This document shows positions 1 to 10,138 of a DNA stretch of 64,000 nt, one piece after another. The translations under genes were made by a program, and so were the position numbers. Position 1 is the first letter of the stretch, and every line of letters starts with the position of its first letter. Under the pieces are notes generated by a model, which was given only the letters and a program-made list of their open reading frames with translations, had not been told where the DNA came from and did not search any database. The stretch spans positions 9,250,501 to 9,314,500 of the forward strand of contig OY756965.1 in NCBI GenBank assembly GCA_963580455.1, given 5' to 3'. Source of the DNA: Euonymus europaeus (lineage: Eukaryota; Streptophyta; Magnoliopsida; Celastrales; Celastraceae).

Positions 1-1545
1 CTTCTATGTCAAATTTTACGAGTATAAGCTTCGTAGATTATTTCGATGCCAAAACAACAACTTTCTATTACAAATGGACAAAACCGTTAAAAGCTCCTCC
101 ATATAGAGAGTTGAGCAACTTCGGACCATCAAAGTTACTCGGTGTACACTTTTTATTGTTCTTCTATGTCAAATGTTACGAGTATACGCTTCGTAGATTA
201 TTTCGATGCCAAAACACCAACTTTCTATGACAAATGGACAAAACCGTTTGAGGCTCGCAAATAGAGAGTTGAGCAACTTCGGACCATCAAAGTTGCTCGG
301 TGTACACTTTTTATTGTTCTTCTATGTCCAATTTTACGAGTATAAGCTTCGTAGATTATTTCGATGCCAAAACAACAACTTTCTATTACAATGGACAAAA
401 CCGTTAAAAGCTCCTCCATATAGAGAGTTGAGCAACTTTGGACCATCAAAGTTACTCGGTGTACACTTTTTATTGTTCTTCTACGTCAAATGTTACGAGT
501 ATACGCTTCGTAGATTATTTCGATGCCAAAACACCACTTTCTATGATAAATGGACAAAACCGTTAAAAGATCCCAAATAGAGAGAGTTGAGCAACTTCGG
601 ACCATCAAAGTTGCTCGGTGTACACTTTTTATTGTTCTTCTATGTCCAACTTTACGAGTATAAGCTTCGTAGATTATTTCGATGCCAAAACAACAACTTT
701 CTATTACAAATGGACAAAACCGTTAAAAGCTCCTCCATATAGAGAGTTGAGCAACTTCGGACCATCAAAGTTACTCGGTGTACACTTTTTATTGTTCTTC
801 TATGTCCAATGTTACAAGTATACGCTTCGTAGATTATTTCGATGCCAAAACACCACTTTCTATGATAAATGGACAAACCGTTAAAAGATCCTAAATAGAG
901 AGAGTTGAGCAACTTCGGACCATCAAAGTTGCTCGGTGTACGCTTTTTATTGTTCTTCTATGTCCAATGTTACGAGTATACGCTTCGTAGATTATTTCGA
1001 TGCCAAAACAACAACTTTCTATTACAAATGGACAAAACCGTTAAAAGCTCCTCTATAGAGAGAGTTGAGCAACTTTGGACCATCAAAATTGCTCGGTGTA
1101 CACTTTTTATTGTTCTTTTATGTCAAATTTTATGAGTATAAGATTCGTAGATTATTTCGATGCCAAAACAATAACTTTCTATAACAAACGGACAAAACCG
1201 TTAAAAGCCCCTCTATATAGAGAGTTGAGCAACTTCGGACCATCAAAGTTGCTCGGTGTACACTTTTTATTGTTCTTCTATGTCCAATTTTACGAGTATA
1301 AGGTTTCGTTATTATTTCGATGCCAAAACAACAACTTCTATGACAAATTGACAAAACCGTTAAAAGCTCCCAAATAGAGAGAGTTGTGCAACTTCGGACC
1401 ATCAAATTTGTTCGGTGTACACTTTTTATTGTTCTTCTATGTCCAATTTTACGAGTATAAGCTTCCGAGATTATTTCGATGCCAAAACACCAACTTTCTA
1501 TGACAAATGGACAAAACCATTAAAAGCTCCACCATATAGAGAGTT

Positions 1546-1573
1546 GAGCAACTTCGGACCATCAAAGTTGCTC
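1546..1573. other. Inverted repeat (9-bp arms, 10-bp spacer), representative copy
   Basis: GAGCAACTT at 1546-1554 is the exact reverse complement of AAGTTGCTC at 1565-1573, separated by CGGACCATCA. The same dyad ends a large share of monomers in the window. In RNA the stem could extend outward by three G-U pairs (GUU before the left arm, GGU after the right arm). Cruciform- or hairpin-forming dyads are recurrent in centromeric satellites, but a role here is inference. Subtype variants break it: TTACTC in A, GAGGAACTT in the fourth monomer of the 8-mer, GATCAATTT in D of the right half, and GTGCAACTT with TTGTTC in G. Confidence 0.9.
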
Positions 1574-1733
1574 GGTGTACACTTTTTATTGTTCTTCTAT
1601 GTCCAATTTTACGAGTATAAGCTTCGTAGATTATTTCGATGCCAAAACAACAACTTTCTATTACAAATGGACAAAACCGTTAAAAGCTCCTCCATATAGA
1701 GAGTTGAGCAACTTCGGACCATCAAAGTTACTC
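1574..1733 (+). repeat. Reference monomer, subtype A (160 bp)
   Basis: This copy is used as the numbering reference. In order it carries GGTGTACAC, a T-rich stretch, CCAATTTTACGAG, AAGCTTCGTAGATT, TTTCGATGCC, AACAACAACTTTC, TTACAAATGG, AAAACCGTTAAAAG, CTCCTCCATATAGAGAG, and the inverted-repeat block ending TTACTC. The final block has one mismatch in the right arm (A for G), a hallmark of this subtype. Near-identical copies are scattered through the window, for example at 2374, 8594, 9394 and 53269 (the last with TTTTGATG). Confidence 0.95.
1575..1582. other. Palindromic octamer GTGTACAC, representative copy
   Basis: GTGTACAC is its own reverse complement and sits two bases after the right arm of the 9-bp inverted repeat in nearly every monomer. 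It contains TGTACA, a BsrGI-type site. It is absent in subtype G (AATGTACAC) and in the GGTGTAAATTTTT monomers seen near 10672, 16260, 20570, 21846, 25997, 27111 and 38914. A protein-binding role is possible but not shown. Confidence 0.85.
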
Positions 1734-1893
1734 GGTGTACACTTTTTATTGTTCTTCTATGCCCAATGTTACGAGTATACGCTTCGTAGATTATTTCGAT
1801 GCCAAAACAACAACTTTCTTTTACAAATGGACAAAACCGTTAAAAGCTCCTCTATAGAGAGAGTTGAGCAACTTTGGACCATCAAAGTTGCTC

Positions 1894-2053
1894 GGTGTAC
1901 ACTTTTTATTGTTCTTTTATGCCAAATTTTATGAGTATAAGATTCCGATATTTTTTTGATTCCAAAACACCAACTTTCTATGACAAATGGACAAAACCAT
2001 TAAAAGCTCCTACATATAGAGTGTTGAGCAACTTCGGACCATCAAAGTTGCTC
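1894..2053 (+). repeat. Monomer subtype F (GATTCCGATATTTTTT type, 160 bp)
   Basis: It carries AAGATTCCGATATTTTTTTG then ATTCCAAAACACC, the most divergent central segment in the array, and CTCCTACATATAGAGTG. The subtype is followed by a monomer that begins CTCAATGTAC in place of CTCGGTGTAC. Further copies lie near 8914, 12106, 19450, 24876, 38273, 47526 and 49920. It is always paired with the same right neighbour, so the pair moves as a unit. Confidence 0.9.
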
Positions 2054-2213
2054 AATGTACACTTTTTATTAATCTTCTATGTTCAATGTTACGAGTATAA
2101 ACTTCGTAGATTATTTCGATGCCAAAACAACAACTTTCTGTTACAAATGGACAAAACCGTTAAAAGCTCCACCATAGAGAGAGTTGTGCAACTTCGGACC
2201 ATCAAATTTGTTC
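2054..2213 (+). repeat. Monomer subtype G (AATGTACAC start, TATAAACTT, 160 bp)
   Basis: The GGTGTAC motif is replaced by AATGTAC, so the palindrome GTGTACAC is lost here. Other markers are TTTTTATTAATCTTCTATG, TTCAATGTTACGAG, TATAAACTTCGTAG and CTTTCTGTTACAAATGG, then CTCCACCATAGAGAGAG and TTGTGCAACTTCGG. It follows subtype F or closely related monomers at 9074, 12266, 12745, 13704, 15780, 19610, 25036, 38433, 47686 and 50080 (starts approximate). Confidence 0.9.
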
Positions 2214-2373
2214 GGTGTACACTTTTTATTGTTCTTCTATGTCCAATTTTACGAGTATAAGCTTCCGAGATTATTTCGATGCCAAAACACCAACTTTCTA
2301 TGACAAATGGACAAAACCATTAAAAGCTCCACCATATAGAGAGTTGAGCAACTTCGGACCATCAAAGTTGCTC
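2214..2373 (+). repeat. Monomer subtype H (CTTCCGAGATT type, 160 bp)
   Basis: It has AAGCTTCCGAGATTATTTCG, AACACCAAC and AACCATTAAAAG (a CpG-to-CpA difference at position 105). It normally follows subtype G and precedes a subtype A or B copy. Copies lie near 1414, 3808, 9234, 11312, 12426, 15941, 19770, 21524 and 25196. The recurring order F-G-H makes a three-monomer cassette of about 480 bp. Confidence 0.9.
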
Positions 2374-2533
2374 GGTGTACACTTTTTATTGTTCTTCTAT
2401 GTCCAATTTTACGAGTATAAGCTTCGTAGATTATTTCGATGCCAAAACAACAACTTTCTATTACAAATGGACAAAACCGTTAAAAGCTCCTCCATATAGA
2501 GAGTTGAGCAACTTCGGACCATCAAAGTTACTC

Positions 2534-2693
2534 GGTGTACACTTTTTATTGTTCTTCTATGTCCAATGTTACGAGTATACGCTTCGTAGATTATTTCGAT
2601 GCGAAAACAACAACTTTCTATTACAAATGGACAAAACCGTTAAAAGCTCCTCTATAGAGAGAGTTGAGCAACTTTGGACCATCAAAATTGCTC
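2534..2693 (+). repeat. Monomer subtype B (ATGTTACGAGTATACG type, 160 bp)
   Basis: Diagnostic variants are CCAATGTTACGAGTATACGC in the first third and CTCCTCTATAGAGAGAG in place of CTCCTCCATATAGAGAG, followed by CTTTGGACC and AAAATTGCTC. The subtype normally follows subtype A and precedes subtype C in the left half of the window (for example near 4446 and 9554). The change at the CTCCTCTATAG site moves a TAG out of the otherwise open frame, which is why longer spurious reading frames cross this subtype. Confidence 0.92.
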
Positions 2694-2853
2694 GGTGTAC
2701 ACTTTTTATTGTTCTTTTATGTCAAATTTTATGAGTATAAGATTCGTAGATTATTTCGATGCCAAAACAACAACTTTCTACGACAAATGGACAAAACCGT
2801 TAAAAGTCCCTCCATATAGAGAGTTGAGCAACTTCGGACCATCAAAGTTGCTC
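2694..2853 (+). repeat. Monomer subtype C (TCAAATTTTATGAG type, 160 bp)
   Basis: Diagnostic variants are TTCTTTTATGTCAAATTTTATG and AAGATTCGTAG, the latter destroying the HindIII-type AAGCTT. TATGAG for TACGAG is a CpG-to-TpG difference. The subtype usually sits between B and D. Other copies start near 1095, 3489, 6682, 9714, 13224, 18653, 37476, 43697 and 46253. Confidence 0.92.
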
Positions 2854-3012
2854 GGTGTACACTTTTTATTGTTCTTCTATGTCCAATTTTACGAGTATAA
2901 GGTTTCGTTATTATTTCGATGCCAAAACAACAACTTCTATGACAAATGGACAAAACCGTTAAAAGCTCCCAAATAGAGAGAGTTGAGCAATTTCGGACCA
3001 TCAAAGTTGCTC
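2854..3012 (+). repeat. Monomer subtype D (AAGGTTTCGTTATT type, 159 bp)
   Basis: Diagnostic variants are AAGGTTTCGTTATT in place of AAGCTTCGTAGATT, AACAACAACTTCTATG (one T short), and CTCCCAAATAGAGAGAG followed by GAGCAATTTCGG. In the right half a derived form has CTTTCTAAGACAAATGG or CTTTCTAAGAGAAATGG and GATCAATTTCGG (for example 48485, 51995 and 56773). The altered left arm of the inverted repeat (C to T) still allows a G-U pair in RNA. Confidence 0.92.
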
Positions 3013-3170
3013 GGTGTACACTTTTTATTGTTCTTCTATGTCCAATTTTACGAGTATAAGCTTCGTAGATTATTTCGATGCCAAAACACCAACTTTCTAT
3101 GACAAATGGACAAAACCGTTTGAGGCTCGCAAATAGAGAGTTGAGCAACTTTGGACCATCAAAGTTACTC
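3013..3170 (+). repeat. Monomer subtype E (AACACC, CTCGCAAATAG type, 158 bp)
   Basis: It has CCAAAACACCAACTTTC in place of AACAACAAC, and ACCGTTTGAGGCTCGCAAAT in place of the CTCCTCCATATAG segment. The 2-bp shorter version of that segment makes the monomer 158 bp. Related 158-bp forms read TTAGAGGCTCCCAAATAG and dominate the right half. The short forms matter because they determine the exact lengths of the higher-order units. Confidence 0.9.
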
Positions 3171-4062
3171 GGTGTACACTTTTTATTGTTCTTCTATGTC
3201 AAATGTTACGAGTATACGCTTCGTAGATTATTTCGATGCCAAAACACCACTTTCTATGATAAATGGACAAACCGTTAAAAGATCCTAAATAGAGAGAGTT
3301 GAGCAACTTCGGACCATCAAAGTTGCTCGGTGTACACTTTTTATTGTTCTTCTATGTCCAATGTTACGAGTATACGCTTCGTAGATTATTTCGATGCCAA
3401 AACAACAACTTTCTATTACAAATGGACAAAACCGTTAAAAGCTCCTCTATAGAGAGAGTTGAGCAACTTTGGACCATCAAAATTGCTCGGTGTACACTTT
3501 TTATTGTTCTTTTATGTCAAATTTTATGAGTATAAGATTCGTAGATTATTTCGATGCCAAAACAATAACTTTCTATAACAAACGGACAAAACCGTTAAAA
3601 GCCCCTCTATATAGAGAGTTGAGCAACTTCGGACCATCAAAGTTGCTCGGTGTACACTTTTTATTGTTCTTCTATGTCCAATTTTACGAGTATAAGGTTT
3701 CGTTATTATTTCGATGCCAAAACAACAACTTCTATGACAAATTGACAAAACCGTTAAAAGCTCCCAAATAGAGAGAGTTGTGCAACTTCGGACCATCAAA
3801 TTTGTTCGGTGTACACTTTTTATTGTTCTTCTATGTCCAATTTTACGAGTATAAGCTTCCGAGATTATTTCGATGCCAAAACACCAACTTTCTATGACAA
3901 ATGGACAAAACCATTAAAAGCTCCACCATATAGAGAGTTGAGCAACTTCGGACCATCAAAGTTGCTCGGTGTACACTTTTTATTGTTCTTCTATGTCCAA
4001 TTTTACGAGTATAAGCTTCGTAGATTATTTCGATGCCAAAACAACAACTTTCTATTACAATG
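3171..4062 (+). repeat. 15-monomer unit, 2394 bp, partial copy 2
   Basis: This repeats 777-1668 at a shift of exactly 2394 bp. The match ends near 4062, where an A is lost (TATTACAATGGAC). The sequence then switches to match 300-880 at a shift of 3669-3670 bp, including the same single-A loss near 390 and the unusual CCAACTTTACGAG near 645 and 4315. The switch marks a recombination junction. Confidence 0.78.
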
Positions 4063-4286
4063 GACAAAACCGTTAAAAGCTCCTCCATATAGAGAGTTGA
4101 GCAACTTCGGACCATCAAAGTTACTCGGTGTACATTTTTTTATTGTTCTTCTATGTCAAATGTTACGTGTATACGCTTCGTAGATTATTTCGATGCCAAA
4201 ACACCACTTTCTATGATAAATGGACAAAACCGTTAAAAGATCCCAAATAGAGGGAGTTGAGCAACTTCGGACCATCAAAGTTGCTC

Positions 4287-6361
4287 GGTGTACACTTTTT
4301 ATTGTTCTTCTATGTCCAACTTTACGAGTATAAGCTTCGTAGATTATTTCGATGCCAAAACAACAACTTTCTATTACAAATGGACAAAACCGTTAAAAGC
4401 TCCTCCATATAGAGAGTTGAGCAACTTCGGACCATCAAAGTTACTCGGTGTACACTTTTTATTGTTCTTCTATGTCCAATGTTACGAGTATACGCTTCGT
4501 AGATTATTTCGATGCCAAAACAACAACTTTCTATTACAAATGGACAAAACCGTTAAAAGCTCCTCTATAGAGAGAGTTGAGCAACTTTGGACCATCAAAA
4601 TTCCTCGGTGTACACTTTTTATTGTTCTTTTATGTCAAATTTTATGAGTATAAGATTCGTAGATTATTTCGATGCCAAAACAACAACTTTCTATGACAAA
4701 TGGACAAAACCGTTAAAAGTCCCTCCATATAGAGAGTTGAGCAACTTCGGACCATCAAAGTTGCTCGGTGTACACTTTTTATTGTTCTTCTATGTCCAAT
4801 TTTACGAGTATAAGGTTTCGTTATTATTTCGATGCCAAAACAACAACTTCTATGACAAATGTACAAAACCGTTAAAAGCTCCCAAATAAAGAGAGTTGAG
4901 CAATTTCGGACCATCAAAGTTGCTCGGTGTACACTTTTTATTGTTCTTCTATGTCCAATTTTTACGAGTATAAGCTTCGTAGATTATTTCGATGCCAAAA
5001 CACCAACTTTCTATGACAAATGGACAAAACCGTTAAAAGTCCCTCCATATAGAGAGTTGAGCAACTTCGGACCATCAAAGTTGCTCGGTGTACACTTTTT
5101 ATTGTTCTTCTATGTCCAATTTTACGAGTATAAGGTTTCGTTATTATTTCGATGCCAAAACAACAACTTCTATGACAAATGGACAAAACCGTTAAAAGCT
5201 CCCAAATAGAGAGAGTTGAGCAATTTCGGACCATCAAAGTTGCTCGGTGTACACTTTTTATTGTTCTTCTATGTCCAATTTTACGAGTATAAGCTTCGTA
5301 GATTATTTCGATGCCAAAACACCAACTTTCTATGACAAATGGACAAAACCGTTTGAGGCTCGCAAATAGAGAGTTGAGCAACTTCGGACCATCAAAGTTG
5401 CTCGGTGTACACTTTTTTTTGTTCTTCTATGTCAAATTTTACGAGTATAAGCTTCGTAGATTATTTCGATGCCAAAACAACAACTTTCTATTACAAATGG
5501 ACAAAACCGTTAAAAGCTCCTCCTTATAGAGAGTTGAGCAACTTCGGACCATCAAAGTTACTCGGTGTACACTTTTTATTGTTCTTCTATGTCAAATGTT
5601 ACGAGTATACGCTTCGTAGATTATTTCGATGCCAAAACACCACTTTCTATGATAAATGGACAAAACCGTTAAAAGATCCCAAATAGAGAGAGTTGAGCAA
5701 CTTCGGACCATCAAAGTTGCTCGGTGTACACTTTTTATTGTTCTTCTATGTCCAACTTTACGAGTATAAGCTTCGTAGATTATTTCGATTCCAAAACACC
5801 AACTTTCTATTACAAATGGACAAAACCGTTAAAAGCTCCTCCATATAGAGAGTTGAGCAACTTCGGACCATCAAAGTTACTCGGTGTACACTTTTTATTG
5901 TTCTTCTATGTCCAATGTTACGAGTATACGCTTCGTAGATTATTTCGATGCCAAAACAACAACTTTCTATTACAAATGGACAAATCCGTTAAAAGCTCCT
6001 CTATAGAGAGAGTTGAGCAACTTTGGACCATCAAAATTGCTCGGTGTACACTTTTCATTGTTCTTTTATGTCAAATTTTATGAGTATAAGATTCGTAGAT
6101 TATTTCGATGCCAAAACAACAACTTTCTATGACAAATGGACAAAACCGTTAAAAGTCCCTCCATATAGAGAGTTGAGCAACTTCGGACCATCAAAGTTGC
6201 TCGGTGTACACTTTTTATTGTTCTTCTATGTCCAATTTTACGAGTATAAGGTTTCGTTATTATTTCGATGCCAAAACAACAACTTCTATGACAAATGGAC
6301 AAAACCGTTAAAAGCTCCCAAATAGAGAGAGTTGAGCAATTTCGGACCATCAAAGTTGCTC
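4287..6361 (+). repeat. 13-monomer unit, 2075 bp, copy 1
   Basis: Monomers here recur in order 2074-2075 bp later. The one-base difference is an extra T at about 4951 (CCAATTTTTACGAG). Shared rare variants include AATGTACAAAACC (about 4858 and 6934), AAATAAAGAGAG (about 4886 and 6960) and ACACTTTTTTTTG (about 5411 and 7485). Confidence 0.88.
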
Positions 6362-8435
6362 GGTGTACACCTTTTATTGTTCTTCTATGTCCAATTTTAC
6401 GAGTATAAGCTTCGTAGATTATTTCGATGCCAAAACACCAACTTTCTTTGACAATTGGACAAAACCGTTAAAAGCTCCTCCATATAGAGAGTTGAGCAAC
6501 TTCGGACCATCAAAGTTACTCGGTGTACACTTTTTATTGTTCTTCTATGTCCAATGTTACGAGTATACGCTTCGTAGATTATTTCGATGCCAAAACAACA
6601 ACTTTCTATTACAAATGGACAAAACCGTTAAAAGCTCCTCTATAGAGAGAGTTGAGCAACTTTGGACCATCAAAATTGCTCGGTGTACACTTTTTATTGT
6701 TCTTTTATGTCAAATTTTATGAGTATAAGATTCGTAGATTATGTCGATGCCAAAACAACAACTTTCTATGACAAATGGACAAAACCGTTAAAAGTCCCTC
6801 CATATAGAGAGTTGAGCAACTTCGGACCATCAAAGTTGCTCGGTGTACACTTTTTATTGTTCTTCTATGTCCAATTTTACGAGTATAAGGTTTCGTTATT
6901 ATTTCGATGCCAAAACAACAACTTCTATGACAAATGTACAAAACCGTTAAAAGCTCCCAAATAAAGAGAGTTGAGCAATTTCGGACCATCAAAGTTGCTC
7001 GGTGTACACTTTTTATTGTTCTTCTATGTCCAATTTTACGAGTATAAGCTTCGTAGATTATTTCGATGCCAAAACACCAACTTTCTATGACAAATGGACA
7101 AAACCGTTAAAAGTCCCTCCATATAGAGAGTTGAGCAACTTCGGACCATCAAAGTTGCTCGGTGTACACTTTTTATTGTTCTTCTATGTCCAATTTTACG
7201 AGTATAAGGTTTCGTTATTATTTCGATGCCAAAACAACAACTTCTATGACAAATGGACAAAACCGTTAAAAGCTCCCAAATAGAGAGAGTTGAGCAATTT
7301 CGGACCATCAAAGTTGCTCGGTGTACACTTTTTATTGTTCTTCTATGTCCAATTTTACGAGTATAAGCTTCGTAGATTATTTCGATGCCAAAACACCAAC
7401 TTTCTATGACAAATGGACAAAACCGTTTGAGGCTCGCAAATAGAGAGTTGAGCAACTTCGGACCATCAAAGTTGCTCGGTGTACACTTTTTTTTGTTCTT
7501 CTATGTCAAATTTTACGAGTATAAGCTACGTAGATTATTTCGATGCCAAAACAACAACTTTCTATTACAAATGGACAAAACCGTTAAAAGCTCCTCCTTA
7601 TAGAGAGTTGAGCAACTTCGGACCATCAAAGTTACTCGGTGTACACTTTTTATTCTTCTTCTATGTCAAATGTCACGAGTATACGCTTCGTAGATTATTT
7701 CGATGCCAAAACACCACTTTCTATGATAAATGGACAAAACCGTTAAAAGATCCCAAATAGAGAGAGTTGAGCAACTTCGGACCATCAAAGTTGCTCGGTG
7801 TACACTTTTTATTGTTCTTCTATGTCCAACTTTACGAGTATAAGCTTCGTAGATTATTTCGATTCCAAAACACCAACTTTCTATTACAAATGGACAAAAC
7901 CGTTAAAAGCTCCTCCATATAGAGAGTTGAGCAACTTCGGACCATCAAAGTTACTCGGTGTACACTTTTTATTGTTCTTCTATGTCCAATGTTACGAGTA
8001 TACGCTTCGTAGATTATTTCGATGCCAAAACAACAACTTTCTATTACAAATGGACAAATCCGTTAAAAGCTCCTCTATAGAGAGAGTTGAGCAACTTTGG
8101 ACCATCAAAATTGCTCGGTGTACACTTTTTATTGTTCTTTTATGTCAAACTTTATGAGTATAAGATTCGTAGATTATTTCGATGCCAAAACAACAACTTT
8201 CTATGACAAATGGACAAAACCATTAAAAGTCCCTCCATATAGAGAGTTGAGCAACTTCGGACCATCAAAGTTGCTCGGTGTACACTTTTTATTGTTCTTC
8301 TGTGTCCAATTTTACGAGTATAAGGTTTCGTTATTATTTCGATGCCAAAACAACAACTTCTATGACAAATGGACAAAACCGTTAAAAGCTCCCAAATAGA
8401 GAGAGTTGAGCAATTTCGGACCATCAAAGTTGCTC
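6362..8435 (+). repeat. 13-monomer unit, 2074 bp, copy 2
   Basis: This is the adjacent tandem copy of 4287-6361. Its first monomer carries TTTCTTTGACAATTGG, and the same variant reappears at about 8517 in the monomer starting at 8436, so a third unit starts and breaks off after about 100 bp. The first monomer differs between the two full units (AACAAC at 4287, AACACC at 6362). Confidence 0.88.
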
Positions 8436-8593
8436 GGTGTACACTTTTTATTGTTCTTCTATGTCCAATTTTACGAGTATAAGCTTCGTAGTATATTTCG
8501 ATGCCAAAACACCAACTTTCTTTGACAATTGGACAAAACCGTTAGAGGCTCCCAAATAGAGATTTGAGCAACTTTGGACCATCAAAGTTGCTC

Positions 8594-10138
8594 GGTGTAC
8601 ACTTTTTATTGTTCTTCTATGTCCAATTTTACGAGTATAAGCTTCGTAAATTATTTCGATGCCAAAACAACAACTTTCTATTACAAATGGACAAAACCGT
8701 TAAAAGCTCCTCCATATAGAGAGTTGAGCAACTTCGGACCATCAAAGTTACTCGGTGTACACTTTTTATTGTTCTTCTATGCCCAATGTTACGAGTATAC
8801 GCTTCCTAGATTATTTCGATGCCAAAACAACAACTTTCTTTTACAAATGGACAAAACCGTTAAAAGCTCCTCTATAGAGAGAGTTGAGCAACTTTGGACC
8901 ATCAAAGTTGCTCGGTGTACACTTTTTATTGTTCTTTTATGCCAAATTTTATGAGTATAAGATTCCGATATTTTTTTGATTCCAAAACACCAACTTTCTA
9001 TGACAAATGGACAAAACCATTAAAAGCTCCTACATATAGAGTGTTGAGCAACTTCGGACCATCAAAGTTGCTCAATGTACACTTTTTATTAATCTTCTAT
9101 GTTCAATGTTACGAGTATAAACTTCGTAGATTATTTCGATGCCAAAACAACAACTTTCTGTTACAAATAGACAAAACCGTTAAAAGCTCCACCATAGAGA
9201 GAGTTGTGCAACTTCGAACCATCAAATTTGTTCGGTGTACACTTTTTATTGTTCTTCTATGTCCAATTTTACGAGTATAAGCTTCCGAGATTATTTCGAT
9301 GCCAAAACACCAACTTTCTATGACAAATGGACAAAACCATTAAAAGCTCCTCCATATAGAGAGTTGAGCAACTTCGGACCATCAAAGTTGCTCGGTGTAC
9401 ACTTTTTATTGTTCTTCTATGTCCAATTTTACGAGTATAAGCTTCGCAGATTATTTCGATGCCAAAACAACAACTTTCTATTACAAATGGACAAAACCGT
9501 TAAAAGCTCCTCCATATAGAGAGTTGAGCAACTTCGGACCATCAAAGTTACTCGGTGTACACTTTTTATTGTTCTTCTATGTCCAATGTTACGAGTATAC
9601 GCTTCGTAGATTATTTCGATGCCAAAACAACAACTTTCTATTACAAATGGACAAAACCGTTAAAAGCTCCTCTATAGAGAGAGTTGAGCAACTTTGGACC
9701 ATCAAAATTGCTCGGTGTACACTTTTTATTGTTCTTTTATGTCAAATTTTATGAGTATAAGATTCGTAGATTATTTCGATGCCAAAACAACAACTTTCTA
9801 TGACAAATGGACAAAACCGTTAAAAGCCCCTCTATATAGAGAGTTGAGCAACTTCGGACCATCAAAGTTGCTCGGTGTACACTTTTTATTGTTCTTCTAT
9901 GTCCAATTTTACGAGTATAAGGTTTCGTTATTATTTCGATGCCAAAACAACAACTTCTATGACAAATTGACAAAACCGTTAAAAGCTCCCAAATAGAGAG
10001 AGTTGAGCAATTTCGGACCACCAAAGTTGCTCGGTGTACACTTTTTATTGTTCTTCTATGTCCAATTTTACGAGTATAAGCTTCGTAGATTATTTCGATG
10101 CCAAAACACCAACTTTCTATGACAAATGGACAAAACCG
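8594..10138 (+). repeat. Copy of 1574-3118 shifted by 7020 bp
   Basis: Subtype order A, B-like, F, G, H, A, B, C, D is preserved at a constant offset of 7020 bp: for example 1894 and 8914, 2214 and 9234, 2374 and 9394, 2694 and 9714. Single-base differences are scattered. The match ends where 3119 reads GTTTGAGGCTCGC and 10139 reads GTTAAAGGCTCCC. The pairs lie about 44 monomers apart, so this is either an old larger unit or a conversion tract. Confidence 0.8.

Larger units (their letters stand above)
777..3170 (+). repeat. 15-monomer unit, 2394 bp, copy 1
   Basis: The monomer starting at 777 matches the one at 3171, and monomers at 935, 1095, 1255, 1414 and 1574 match those 2394 bp later. 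Within this unit a 5-monomer (800 bp) repeat is also visible: the subtype H and A copies at 1414 and 1574 recur at 2214 and 2374. Both levels have diverged by scattered substitutions. Confidence 0.8.

Noticed and set aside
1614..1622. TATA-like promoter element in GAGTATAAGC
   Set aside because: It occurs in nearly every monomer simply as part of the repeat, with no initiator, transcript evidence or downstream gene.
1614..1640. CENP-B box candidate around CTTCGTAGATTATTTCG
   Set aside because: The required core (TTCG, four bases, A, two bases, CGGG) is not met on either strand. No CGGG follows at the right distance.
1575..1934. Forward-strand reading frames of 60-142 codons (for example starting at each GTGTACACT)
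   Set aside because: They recur with every monomer, overlap each other on the same strand in different frames, change frame with each 160-bp period and use GTG or TTG starts. No frame continues beyond about 2.7 monomers and no known domain is visible. They follow from the stop distribution in the repeat.
2729..3148. Reverse-strand reading frames of 74-139 codons (for example 2729-3148)
   Set aside because: They are the antisense reading of the same monomers, always over the C-D-E stretch, and appear and vanish with single-base subtype changes. There is no independent evidence for coding.
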